Part shown: positions 53,603-64,000 of the stretch, in pieces
Position numbering within the stretch: position 1 is the first letter of the stretch
Layout: every line of letters begins with the position of its first letter
NCBI RefSeq assembly: GCF_002086635.1
Contig: NZ_MVHD01000028.1
Span: 1 to 64,000 of the forward strand
DNA length: 64,000 nt
From: Mycobacterium alsense
GTDB lineage: Bacteria > Actinomycetota > Actinomycetes > Mycobacteriales > Mycobacteriaceae
Direction: 5' to 3'
Position numbers and translations under genes: made by a program
The notes under the pieces: generated by a model
Seen by the model: the letters and a program-made list of their open reading frames with translations, nothing else
The model's database searches: none
Told to the model about the DNA's origin: nothing

Positions 53603-54310
53603 ATGAGGAACTGGATGCTGCGCGGATTGGTGTTCGCTGCGGCGATGGTGGTCGTCCGTTTGATTCAAGGTGCGCTGATCAACGCGTGGCAGACGCAGGC
53701 CGCGTTGATCAGCGTGGTGCTGCTGCTCTTGTTCGTGATCGGGGTCGTCATCTGGGGTGTGATCGACGGCCGCGCCGACGCAAGGGCCAACCCGGACCCG
53801 GATCGCAGGGGGGACCTGGCGATGACGTGGCTGCTGGCCGGCCTCGTCGCCGGCATCCTCGGCGGCTTTGTGTCCTGGCTCATCGCCTGGGTGTACGACG
53901 GGCTGTACACGGGTGGGCTCATCAACGAGGTGACGACGTTCGCGGCGTTCACCGCGCTGCTCGTCTTCGTGCCCGGGATCATCGGTGTGGCCGTGGGCCG
54001 CTGGCGGATCGACCGCAACCCGCCGCCCCGGCCCCGCGGCGGCGCCGACGACGAACGCGCCGACACCGACGTGTTCTCGGCAGTGCGCGGCGACGAGACG
54101 CCGACCGGCGAGATCCCCACCGCGGGGGCCCAGGCCGAGGAGCGCACCGGCGCGGTCGCGACGGCCGAACGCGAGGCCTCGACGGAATCCATCCCGACCG
54201 CCGGGCACGAGGCGCCGACCGAAACGATCCCGACGTCGACCGACGACGCCAAGACCGAGGTCATCCGCACCGACGACCCCGACGCGAAGCGCGGCCCGAA
54301 GTCGAGCTAG
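53603..54310 (+). CDS. four-helix membrane protein, B-4DMT transporter-like (Rv2536 homologue)
   Basis: A 235-residue protein with four membrane helices (about 5-23, 33-52, 74-95, 108-128), matching the actinobacterial B-4DMT family, which is annotated as transporter-like without a known substrate. The C-terminal 100 residues are cytosolic, acidic and disordered, with a repeating Thr-Glu/Gly-x-Ile-Pro-Thr theme (PTGEIPT, STESIPT, PTETIPT, KTEVIRT). These look like possible Ser/Thr-kinase or FHA-docking sites. It is divergent from pepQ and convergent with aroQ. Confidence 0.85.
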   Translation: MRNWMLRGLVFAAAMVVVRLIQGALINAWQTQAALISVVLLLLFVIGVVIWGVIDGRADARANPDPDRRGDLAMTWLLAGLVAGILGGFVSWLIAWVYDGLYTGGLINEVTTFAAFTALLVFVPGIIGVAVGRWRIDRNPPPRPRGGADDERADTDVFSAVRGDETPTGEIPTAGAQAEERTGAVATAEREASTESIPTAGHEAPTETIPTSTDDAKTEVIRTDDPDAKRGPKSS

Positions 54311-54323
54311 GCCCTCGCGGCGT

Positions 54324-57599
<3,276 letters not shown>

Positions 57600-57640
57600 C
57601 CGACAATTCTCCCATGGCCGTGCGATGGCGCGTTCAGGCC

Positions 57641-57701
57641 GTTGACTCTGCGTCCAGGGCGAAGAAGTTCGAGTAACCGCCGCCCTGGGCGCAGACTCAA
57701 C
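57641..57701. repeat. 21-bp near-perfect inverted repeat between aroC and the A24 peptidase gene
   Basis: The left arm (57641-57661) and the right arm (57681-57701) are reverse complements with two mismatches over 21 bp, separated by 19 nt. The right arm overlaps the peptidase stop codon. It could act as a transcription terminator ahead of aroC, or be a copy of a dispersed palindromic element. Confidence 0.75.
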
Positions 57702-58122
57702 GCAGGTTTGCCAGCAAGACCAGCCCGGCGGCCAGGCACATCGACGGGCCGTGCGGGACCGAGCGCGCGCCGCGCGCCCGGCCGGCCAAGCCGCACAGCG
57801 CGGTGACCAGCGGCGCGGCCAGGGCGGCCAGAAACCACGCGTCGACGCCGAAACAGCCGGTCAGCCCGCCCAGCCCGATCGCCAGCTTGACGTCGCCGGC
57901 GCCCATCGCCGACGGCGCCGCGAGGTGCACCGACAAATACAGCGCGCCCAGCGCCGCGGCCCCGGCCAGCGCGGGCAGCCCATGCCCGGTCGCGGCGGCG
58001 GCGGCCAGGATCACACCGGCCCCGGGCAGCGTCAGCGCGTTGGGCAGCCGCCGGTGCCGGATGTCGCAGAGGCTCAGCGCGCCCAGCCACAGCAACAAAG
58101 CCCCAGCCGCCACGCGCCGCAC
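57697..58122 (-). CDS. type A24 prepilin-peptidase-like membrane protease (Rv2551c homologue)
   Basis: A 141-residue aspartic membrane protease. Both active-site aspartates are present: Asp20 in [11 protein letters not shown] and Asp77 in the GxGD motif [11 protein letters not shown]. Five or six helices are predicted. It lacks the N-terminal methylase domain of full PilD, like archaeal preflagellin peptidases and TadV. Its natural substrate is not adjacent; Tad/Flp pilin prepeptides are the likely targets. It lies 1 bp after aroE. The start may be GTG 58122 or the GTG three codons later. Confidence 0.88.
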   Translation of the reverse strand: MRRVAAGALLLWLGALSLCDIRHRRLPNALTLPGAGVILAAAAATGHGLPALAGAAALGALYLSVHLAAPSAMGAGDVKLAIGLGGLTGCFGVDAWFLAALAAPLVTALCGLAGRARGARSVPHGPSMCLAAGLVLLANLR

Positions 58123-58123
58123 G

Positions 58124-58972
58124 TTAGCCCAGCGCGGCCGCCATCGCCGCTCGCGGGGCGGGCAGCCCTGTGAATTGCTCGACCTGGGCGAACGCCTGGT
58201 GCAGCAGCATCTGCAGGCCGTCGATCACGCGGCCGCCCGCGGCGGCCACCGCGGCGGCCAGCGGGGTGGGCCACGGGTCGTAGACGGCGTCCAGCAGCAC
58301 CGGGACCGGGGCGAACGTCGCCGCGTAGCGCGCGGCCGCGTCCGCGGGGATGGTGCTGACCAGCACCCGCGCGGCCGCGACCTCGGCGGCCAGCGCCTTG
58401 GCATCCGGGTCGCCCAGCGCGCAAAACCGCGTCGGCACGCCGAGCCGCGCGCCGAGCTCGACCAACCGGGCCGCCCTGTGCGGATCCCGGGCCAGCACCG
58501 TGATGCCCTCGACGCCGAGCCGGGCCAGGCCCGCGACCGCCGCCGGAGCGGTGCCGCCCGAGCCACACACCAGCGCCCGCCCGGAGACGGGGCCCGCCGC
58601 GCCCAACGCCCCGGCCACGCCGTCGATGTCGGTGTTGTCGGCGCGCCATCCCGTCGGCGTGCGCACCAGGGTGTTGGCCGAGCCGACCGCGGCGGCGCGC
58701 TCGGTGCGCTCGTCGGCGAAGCGCAGGGCGGCGAACTTGCCCGGCATCGTCACCGACACGCCCACCCACTCCGGCCCCAAGCCGCCGACCACGCCCGGCA
58801 GCTCCTCGGCGCCGCACTCGATGCGCTCGTACGTCCAGCCGTCCAGCCCCAGCGCGCGATAGGCGGCCAGGTGCAGGTCCGGGGAGCGGGAATGCGCGAC
58901 CGGCGAGCCGAGCACCCCGGCTTTTCTGTGCGCCTTTGGCGCAGCGCGCCTAACGGGCTGAGTCGAGGACAC
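58124..58972 (-). CDS. aroE: shikimate dehydrogenase
   Basis: Reduces 3-dehydroshikimate with NADPH. A 282-residue enzyme with the substrate motif GSPVAHSRSP, catalytic Lys79 in VTMPGKF, NTDIDG (113-118) and the nucleotide loop GSGGTAPAA. The VTMPGK form, in place of the common VTIPHK, is typical of actinobacterial AroE. The GTG start at 58972 overlaps the mltG gene by 23 bp, so the first 18 codons are variable and a later start cannot be excluded. Confidence 0.94.
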   Translation of the reverse strand: MSSTQPVRRAAPKAHRKAGVLGSPVAHSRSPDLHLAAYRALGLDGWTYERIECGAEELPGVVGGLGPEWVGVSVTMPGKFAALRFADERTERAAAVGSANTLVRTPTGWRADNTDIDGVAGALGAAGPVSGRALVCGSGGTAPAAVAGLARLGVEGITVLARDPHRAARLVELGARLGVPTRFCALGDPDAKALAAEVAAARVLVSTIPADAAARYAATFAPVPVLLDAVYDPWPTPLAAAVAAAGGRVIDGLQMLLHQAFAQVEQFTGLPAPRAAMAAALG

Positions 58973-60161
58973 CGTTGCGCTTAGCCAGCTCGATGTTGGC
59001 CAAATGCTGCTGATAATCCTTCGTGAACAGCGTCGTGCCCTGGGCGTCGATGGTGACGAAGTACAGCCAGTCGCCCGGCTCCGGATGCTCGGCCGCGCGC
59101 AGCGCGTCGATACCCGGCGAGCAGATCGCCGTGGCGGGCAGCCCCGCGGACACGTAGGTGTTCCACGGCGTGCGCTGGGCGCGGTCGGCGTCGGTGGTGG
59201 CCACCTCGCGGCGGTCCAGCGGGTAGTTCACGGTCGAGTCGAACTCGAGCGTGTGGCGCGCGTGCAGGCGGTTGTAGATGACCCGCGCCACCTTCGCGAA
59301 ATCCTGCGAGTTGGATTCCTGCTGCACCAGCGAGGCGACCACCAGGATGTCGTAGGGCGACAGGCTCAGGGACTGCGCGGTGTCCAGCAGGCCGGACTTC
59401 ATGTACTCGACGGCGCCCGCGCTGATCAGCTCCGTCAGGATGCTCTGGGCCGGCGCCGCGGGATCGACGTTGAAGGTCCCCGGCGCGATGAGGCCCTCGA
59501 TCCGGTGGTGGTCAGCGCCCAGCTCGGTCACCGGCTCGACGGCCCACGGCGGCACGGCCAACACCTTGGGGCTGCTGTGGGCGGCCGCCGCGCGCAGGTC
59601 GTCCACCGACACGCAGCGGCGGTTGCCGTCGAGATCCACGCACGTGGCGCGCGAGATCAGGGTCAGGATGCCGGGGTTGACCTTGTTGGTCTTCATGTCG
59701 GTGGTGTCGTCGAGCTGGCGGCCCTCCGGGATGACCAGCCGCCCCACCCGGCTGTTCGGGTCGGCCAGCCGCGCGACCGCGTTGGCCGCCGGGATCTCGG
59801 TGCGCATCCGGTAGTAGCCGGGCTGGATCGAGTCGATCTTGCTGTTGCCGTGCGCGGCGTTGACGAACGCCCGGACGGTCTTGACCACCTGCTGGTTCTG
59901 CAGCGTCTGCCCCACCATCGTGGTCGAGTCGCCGTCCTGCACGTGAATCACGATGTCGCGCTTGCCGTTTCCGCTGTAGTCCTCGCCGGTGCCGAACACC
60001 GTGCTCCACAGCCGGGTACCGACGAAGACGCCGGCCACGAGGAGCACGACGAAAACCACGAGCGCGATGCGGCCGGCGAAGCGGCGCCGCTTCTTGCCCT
60101 GCTCTTCGCGCCGGCGCGCCGCCCGGTCGACGCGGCCCGCCCTGCGTGCGCTGTCAACCAC
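58950..60161 (-). CDS. mltG: endolytic murein transglycosylase MltG (YceG-like)
   Basis: Cleaves nascent peptidoglycan glycan strands and is thought to set strand length. A 403-residue single-pass membrane protein: short basic cytosolic tail, helix at about 32-52, a LysM-like region, and the YceG catalytic domain with Glu282 in [22 protein letters not shown] and STVNYPLD. The GTG at 60161, with GGGAGG 6 nt upstream, is preferred to the ATG at 60182, which lacks a ribosome site. It overlaps ruvX by 8 bp and aroE by 23 bp. Confidence 0.93.
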   Translation of the reverse strand: MVDSARRAGRVDRAARRREEQGKKRRRFAGRIALVVFVVLLVAGVFVGTRLWSTVFGTGEDYSGNGKRDIVIHVQDGDSTTMVGQTLQNQQVVKTVRAFVNAAHGNSKIDSIQPGYYRMRTEIPAANAVARLADPNSRVGRLVIPEGRQLDDTTDMKTNKVNPGILTLISRATCVDLDGNRRCVSVDDLRAAAAHSSPKVLAVPPWAVEPVTELGADHHRIEGLIAPGTFNVDPAAPAQSILTELISAGAVEYMKSGLLDTAQSLSLSPYDILVVASLVQQESNSQDFAKVARVIYNRLHARHTLEFDSTVNYPLDRREVATTDADRAQRTPWNTYVSAGLPATAICSPGIDALRAAEHPEPGDWLYFVTIDAQGTTLFTKDYQQHLANIELAKRNGVLDSAR

Positions 60162-60642
60162 GCGCGGCCTCCCGGCACGCATCGAGCCAGCTCTGCAGGA
60201 TCGCCACGGCGGCCGCCTGGTCGATCACCGCGCGCTGCTGCCTGGCCCGCACCCCCGCGGCCCGCAGCGACCGCTGGGCGCTTACGGTGGTCAGCCGCTC
60301 GTCGGCGAGGCGCACCGGCGTCGGGGCGATCCGCCGGCCCAGCGTCTCGGCGAGCTCGATGGCGTCCCGGGCGGACGGACCGGTCCGGTCGGCCAGCGTC
60401 CGCGGCAGCCCGACGACCACCTCGACCGCCTCCAGTTCGGCGGCGAGCTCGGCCAGCCGGCGTACGTGCCGCCCGGAGCGGTCGCGGCGCACGGTCTCCA
60501 CCGGGGTGGCCAGGATGCCGTCGGGGTCGCTGACCGCCACGCCGATGCGCACGCTGCCGACGTCGATGCCGAGCCGCCGGCCCCGGCGATGCTCGTCGGG
60601 ATCGCCGGGCCTGTCGGGGAGGCGGTGCTGGGTCGAGACCAC
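60154..60642 (-). CDS. ruvX: RuvX/YqgF RNase H-like Holliday-junction resolvase homologue
   Basis: A 162-residue RNase H-fold protein with the first acidic residue in [16 protein letters not shown], the second region VVVGLPRTL and the third acidic region ERLTTVSAQ, then [13 protein letters not shown]. Roles reported for the family include 16S rRNA 5'-end processing and junction resolution; a crystal structure exists for the M. tuberculosis homologue. It directly abuts alaS (0-bp gap), the common alaS-ruvX-mltG order of actinobacteria. Confidence 0.94.
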   Translation of the reverse strand: MVSTQHRLPDRPGDPDEHRRGRRLGIDVGSVRIGVAVSDPDGILATPVETVRRDRSGRHVRRLAELAAELEAVEVVVGLPRTLADRTGPSARDAIELAETLGRRIAPTPVRLADERLTTVSAQRSLRAAGVRARQQRAVIDQAAAVAILQSWLDACREAARG

Positions 60643-63357
60643 TCAACCGACCCGCGCTATCACGGCGATCTCGGAACGCACCGCGTCGAGCGCAGCGTCG
60701 ATGCCGGTCGGGTCCTTTCCTGAGCCCTGCGCCAAGTCGGCCTTGCCGCCGCCGCGGCCCTCCACGGCCACGCCGAGCTGCTTGACCAGGTCGTTGGCGC
60801 TGAGCCCGAGGTCCTGGGCGGCCGCGTTGACGGCGACCGCGTAGGGCACCGTCCCGTCCTCACCCTCGGTGATCAGCGCCACGACGGACGGGTCGCTGCC
60901 CAGCTTGCCCCGCACGTCGCCGACCAGGGACCGCAGATCCGCCGCCGTCATGCCCCCGGCCATCCGTTGCGCCACCACACGCACGTTACCGATCCGCTCC
61001 GCGCCCGCCGCCGCGTTGGTCGCGGCGGCCCGGGCGTTGGCCAGCCGGGCGCGCTCCAGCTCCTTTTCGGCCGCCTTGAGCCGTTCCACCAGGTTGGCCA
61101 CCCGGGCCGGCACCTCGTCGGAGGGCACCTTCAGCGACGACGCCAGACCGGCCATCAGCGCGCGCTCCTTGGCCAGGTGCCGGAACGACTCCAGCCCGAC
61201 GTAGGCCTCCACCCGGCGCACCCCCGAACCGACCGACGATTCACCCAGGATCGTCACCGGCCCGATCTGGGCCGAGTTGTGCACGTGGGTGCCCCCGCAC
61301 AGCTCCAACGAGAAGGGGCCGCCGATCTCCACCACCCGGACCCGGTCCGGGTAGGCCTCGCCGAACATGGCCATCGCCCCCATCGCCTTGGCCTTGTCCA
61401 GCTGCTCGATGAACGTGTGCACCTCGTAGTCGGCCTGGACCGCCTGGTTGGTCACCTCTTCGACCTGGGTGCGCTGTTCCTCGGAAAGCGAACCCTGCCA
61501 GTTGAAGTCGAACCGCAGATAGCCCGGGCGGTTCAGCGACCCGGCTTGAACCGCGTTGGGGCCCAGCACTTGTCGCAGCGCGGCGTGCACCATGTGGGTG
61601 CCCGAGTGGCCCTGGGTGGCGCCCCGGCGCCACCGCGGGTCGACTGCGGCGACGACGGTGTCGCCCTCCACGAATTCCCCGGACTCCACGTTGATCCGGT
61701 GCACCCACAGGGTTTTGGCGATCTTCTGCACGTCGGTGACCGCCGCGCGGGCGCTCTCGTTGGCCCCGGTCCCGCTGATCGTGCCCTCGTCGGCGATCTG
61801 CCCGCCCGACTCGGCGTAGAGCGGGGTGCGGTCCAGCACCAGCTCGACCCGGTCCGCGCCCGCGCCGTCTCTTTCCACGCCGTGGGCGACGACGGGCACC
61901 CGCCTGCCGTCCACGAAGATGCCCAAGATCCGTGCCTCGGAGGTCAATTCGTCGAACCCGGTGAACTCGGTGGGCCCGGCGTCGACCAGTTCCCGGTAGG
62001 CGGACAGGTCGGCGTGTGCGTGCTTGCGCGCGGCGGCGTCGGCCTTGGCGCGGCGGCGCTGCTCGGCCATGAGCTCCCGGAAGCCGATCTCGTCGACCCG
62101 CAACCCGGCCTCCGCGGCCATCTCGAGGGTGAGGTCGATCGGAAAGCCGTAGGTGTCGTGCAGGGTGAAGGCGTCCGAACCGGACACCACGCTCGCGCCC
62201 GCCGCCTTGGTGGCGCCGGCGACCTCGTCGAACAGCTTCGAGCCCGACGCCAGCGTGCGGTTGAACGCGGTCTCCTCGGCGACGGCGATGCGCCGGATCC
62301 GGTCGAAGTCGGTGACGAGTTCGGGATACGACGGGCCCATCGCGTCGCGCACGGTGGCCATCAGGTCGCCGACGATCGGGTCCTCGATCCCCAGCAGCTT
62401 GGCCGAACGGATCACCCGGCGCAGCAGCCGCCGCAGCACGTAGCCGCGCCCGTCGTTGCCGGGGCTGACGCCGTCGCCGATCAGGATCGCCGCGGTGCGG
62501 CTGTGGTCGGCGATGACGCGGTAGCGGACGTCGTCGGAGTGGTTGCCCTCGTCGTACCCGCGGGGCGCGCGGGTGGCCACCAGGTCGATCACCGGCCGCA
62601 GCAGGTCGGTCTCGTAGACGTTGTGCACGCCCTGCAGCACGAACGCCACCCGCTCGACGCCCATGCCGGTGTCGATGTTCTTGCGGGGCAACGGCCCGAG
62701 GATCTCGAAGTCGGTCTTGGACGTGCCCTCGCCGCGCTCGCTCTGCATGAACACGAGGTTCCACAGCTCGACGTAGCGGTCCTCGTTGGCGATCGGCCCG
62801 CCGCCCTCACCGAACTCTTCGCCGCGGTCGTAGTAGATCTCCGACGACGGGCCGCACGGCCCGGGGATGCCCATCGACCAGTAGTTGTCCTCCATGCCGC
62901 GGCGCTGGATCCGCTCCGCCGGCAGGCCGGCGATCTCCTGCCACAGCGAGTACGCCTCGTCGTCGTCGAAAAAGACGGTGGCCCAGAGCCTTTCGGGGTC
63001 AAGGCCATATCCGCCATCCCCGACGGGATTGGTCAGCAGCGACCAGGCCAGCTCGATCGCGCCGCGCTTGAAATAGTCGCCGAACGAGAAGTTGCCGGCC
63101 ATCTGGAAGAAGGTGTTGTGCCGGGTGGTGATCCCCACCTCGTCGATGTCGGGGGTGCGGATGCACTTTTGGATGCTGGTGGCCGTCGCATACGGCGGCG
63201 TGCGCGCGCCCAGGAAGTACGGCACGAACTGGACCATCCCGGCGTTGACGAACAGCAGGTTGGGGTCGTCGAGGATCACCGAGGCGCTCGGCACCTCGGT
63301 GTGGCCGGCCTTCACGAAGTGATCGAGGAATCGCTTCCTGATCTCGTGTGTCTGCAC
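60643..63357 (-). CDS. alaS: alanyl-tRNA synthetase
   Basis: A 904-residue class II synthetase. The catalytic core has [19 protein letters not shown] and the motif-3 region [12 protein letters not shown]. The editing domain zinc site is formed by HSGTH and CGGTH, and the C-terminal coiled coil and DHHA1-type Gly-rich region ([14 protein letters not shown]) close the protein. The start is GTG with AAGGAAG upstream. No T-box leader is present. A 57-bp gap separates it from the YjbQ gene. Confidence 0.97.
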   Translation of the reverse strand: MQTHEIRKRFLDHFVKAGHTEVPSASVILDDPNLLFVNAGMVQFVPYFLGARTPPYATATSIQKCIRTPDIDEVGITTRHNTFFQMAGNFSFGDYFKRGAIELAWSLLTNPVGDGGYGLDPERLWATVFFDDDEAYSLWQEIAGLPAERIQRRGMEDNYWSMGIPGPCGPSSEIYYDRGEEFGEGGGPIANEDRYVELWNLVFMQSERGEGTSKTDFEILGPLPRKNIDTGMGVERVAFVLQGVHNVYETDLLRPVIDLVATRAPRGYDEGNHSDDVRYRVIADHSRTAAILIGDGVSPGNDGRGYVLRRLLRRVIRSAKLLGIEDPIVGDLMATVRDAMGPSYPELVTDFDRIRRIAVAEETAFNRTLASGSKLFDEVAGATKAAGASVVSGSDAFTLHDTYGFPIDLTLEMAAEAGLRVDEIGFRELMAEQRRRAKADAAARKHAHADLSAYRELVDAGPTEFTGFDELTSEARILGIFVDGRRVPVVAHGVERDGAGADRVELVLDRTPLYAESGGQIADEGTISGTGANESARAAVTDVQKIAKTLWVHRINVESGEFVEGDTVVAAVDPRWRRGATQGHSGTHMVHAALRQVLGPNAVQAGSLNRPGYLRFDFNWQGSLSEEQRTQVEEVTNQAVQADYEVHTFIEQLDKAKAMGAMAMFGEAYPDRVRVVEIGGPFSLELCGGTHVHNSAQIGPVTILGESSVGSGVRRVEAYVGLESFRHLAKERALMAGLASSLKVPSDEVPARVANLVERLKAAEKELERARLANARAAATNAAAGAERIGNVRVVAQRMAGGMTAADLRSLVGDVRGKLGSDPSVVALITEGEDGTVPYAVAVNAAAQDLGLSANDLVKQLGVAVEGRGGGKADLAQGSGKDPTGIDAALDAVRSEIAVIARVG

Positions 63358-63414
63358 TGCGTTCGCTTCTTCCTTGTTGGTTGTCGTGCCCGGGGATTCC
63401 AGCCTAAGGGGCCG

Positions 63415-63816
63415 CTAACCCTCCAAAAAGCTCAGCCGCACCGACCGCCGCGGGTTGTCGCGGTTGAGGTCGACCAGCACGATGCTTTGCCAGGTGCCCA
63501 GCTGCGGCTCACCGCCGACGACCGGCACGCTCACCGACGGGGCGACGAGCGCCGGCAGCACGTGGTCGGCGCCGTGGCCGGGCGAGCCGTGCGCGTGCCG
63601 GTAGCGGTCGTCGCGGGGCAACAGCCGCTCCAGCGTGTCGACGAGGTCGTCGTCGGAGCCGGCGCCGGTCTCGATGATCGCGACCCCGGCCGTCGCGTGC
63701 GGGACGAACACGTTGCACAGGCCGTCGCCGTAGCTGAAGCAGAACCGGCGCACCGCGTCGGTCACATCGACGACACGGCGACGCTCGGTGTCCACCTCCA
63801 GCACATCGGTATGCAC
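63415..63816 (-). CDS. YjbQ/UPF0047-family protein (Rv2556c homologue)
   Basis: A 133-residue protein with the UPF0047 features VFVPHATAGVAIIETG, HAHGSPGHGADHVLPAL and LGTWQSIVLVDL, whose clustered histidines form a conserved site. E. coli YjbQ shows weak thiamin phosphate synthase activity, but the true role is unknown. The GTG at 63816 is chosen over the ATG at 63855 because a TAGGCT -10 box lies 7 nt upstream and the length then fits the family. It lies upstream of alaS in the same direction. Confidence 0.88.
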   Translation of the reverse strand: MHTDVLEVDTERRRVVDVTDAVRRFCFSYGDGLCNVFVPHATAGVAIIETGAGSDDDLVDTLERLLPRDDRYRHAHGSPGHGADHVLPALVAPSVSVPVVGGEPQLGTWQSIVLVDLNRDNPRRSVRLSFLEG

Positions 63817-63829
63817 CCGCTCCAGCCTA
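63817..63829 (-). promoter_or_regulatory. predicted -10 box and leaderless start of the YjbQ gene
   Basis: TAGGCT (63829-63824, minus strand), 7 nt, then the GTG at 63816. Confidence 0.45.
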
Positions 63830-63896
63830 CCGGCGGCACGGCGCCCGAAAGGCATTGCGGGCGCTCAGCGGTAGGAGGAAGGTATTTGGTGTGGGG

Positions 63897-63912
63897 CCGG
63901 TGGCGCCACCGG
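63897..63912. promoter_or_regulatory. 16-bp perfect palindrome upstream of the right-edge gene
   Basis: CCGGTGGCGCCACCGG is a perfect palindrome, 48 nt before the ATG at 63961. It may form a leader hairpin or bind a dimeric regulator; no assignment can be made. Confidence 0.4.
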
Positions 63913-63960
63913 GGTCCATGGAGATAGCAGTGAAAACAGCCCCGACAGGGAGGCTCGACC

Positions 63961-64000
63961 ATGTACGCACGCTCTACCACCATCCAGGCGCAACCCCTTT
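63961..64000 (+). CDS. start of an Rv2557/Rv2558-like gene (partial, runs off the window)
   Basis: An ATG with GGGAGG seven bases upstream opens MYARSTTIQAQPL, the conserved N terminus of small mycobacterial antibiotic-biosynthesis-monooxygenase-like proteins around Rv2557. Only 13 codons are inside the window, so the call rests on the start motif, the ribosome site and synteny after Rv2556c. Confidence 0.5.
   Translation, partial: MYARSTTIQAQPL

Noticed and set aside
63358..63414. T-box leader upstream of alaS
   Set aside because: Only 57 bp separate alaS from the next gene, and no specifier loop or T-box sequence is present.
60967..63927. 986-codon plus-strand open frame opposite alaS
   Set aside because: Antisense shadow of alaS; the translation lacks any domain signature.
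63891..64000. Upstream open frame starting at GTG 63891 or ATG 63918 that overlaps the right-edge gene
   Set aside because: It has no well-placed ribosome site and is out of frame with the supported start at 63961, which has GGGAGG; there is too little sequence to judge.

Overview
The window is about 69% GC chromosomal DNA from a slow-growing Mycobacterium. Almost every gene has a recognisable M. tuberculosis counterpart (homologues are named below by Rv number, from memory of the families, not from a search). The gene order matches two blocks that are far apart in M. tuberculosis. Positions 1 to about 39,300 read as Rv1417 back to Rv1377c/Rv1378c, and 47,988 to 64,000 read as Rv2531c to Rv2557. 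No tRNA, rRNA, CRISPR array or insertion sequence was seen.

Left to right: the C-terminal part of a PE_PGRS protein with a PecA-type aspartic protease domain, apparently frameshifted; riboflavin genes (ribH, ribBA, ribE, then ribD) interrupted by the divergent lprG-p55 lipid-export pair; rpe, rsmB and fmt; an acid-stress-type methyltransferase with its MarR regulator; a degenerate priA; a YhhN membrane protein divergent from a LipI-type esterase; an AraC regulator beside a P450 (CYP132 type) and a flavin monooxygenase; a cholesterol-oxidase-like GMC enzyme, an AlkB-type hydroxylase and a PNPOx-fold protein; then metK, coaBC, rpoZ, gmk and mihF; an HTH-TOBE protein; and the overlapping pyrimidine operon pyrR-pyrB-pyrC-Rv1382-carA-carB-pyrF.

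Next come a methyltransferase, a 13E12-family HNH protein with a perfect LexA box at its start codon, a serine hydrolase and a GNAT acetyltransferase. At the junction between the two syntenic blocks (41,046 to 47,758) lies a six-gene operon: GntR regulator, AprB-like ferredoxin, substrate-binding lipoprotein with an extra C-terminal domain, ABC permease, ABC ATPase, and an AprA-like flavoprotein fused to HEAT repeats. Its architecture recalls the asf arylsulfonate-desulfurisation clusters of pseudomonads and is the best candidate here for a poorly described system. The rest is the PLP decarboxylase (Rv2531c type), nusB-efp-pepQ, the shikimate genes aroC-aroK-aroB-aroQ, a type A24 peptidase, aroE, mltG, ruvX, alaS and a YjbQ protein, with the first codons of an Rv2557-like gene at the right edge.

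Regulation visible in the sequence: fifteen genes have a TANNNT -10 box ending 6 to 8 nt before the start codon, which predicts leaderless mRNAs. The pyrR leader carries a PyrR-binding loop next to its Shine-Dalgarno sequence. A perfect 17-bp operator covers the alkB -10 region, and a shared motif lies upstream of the MarR gene and its neighbouring methyltransferase.
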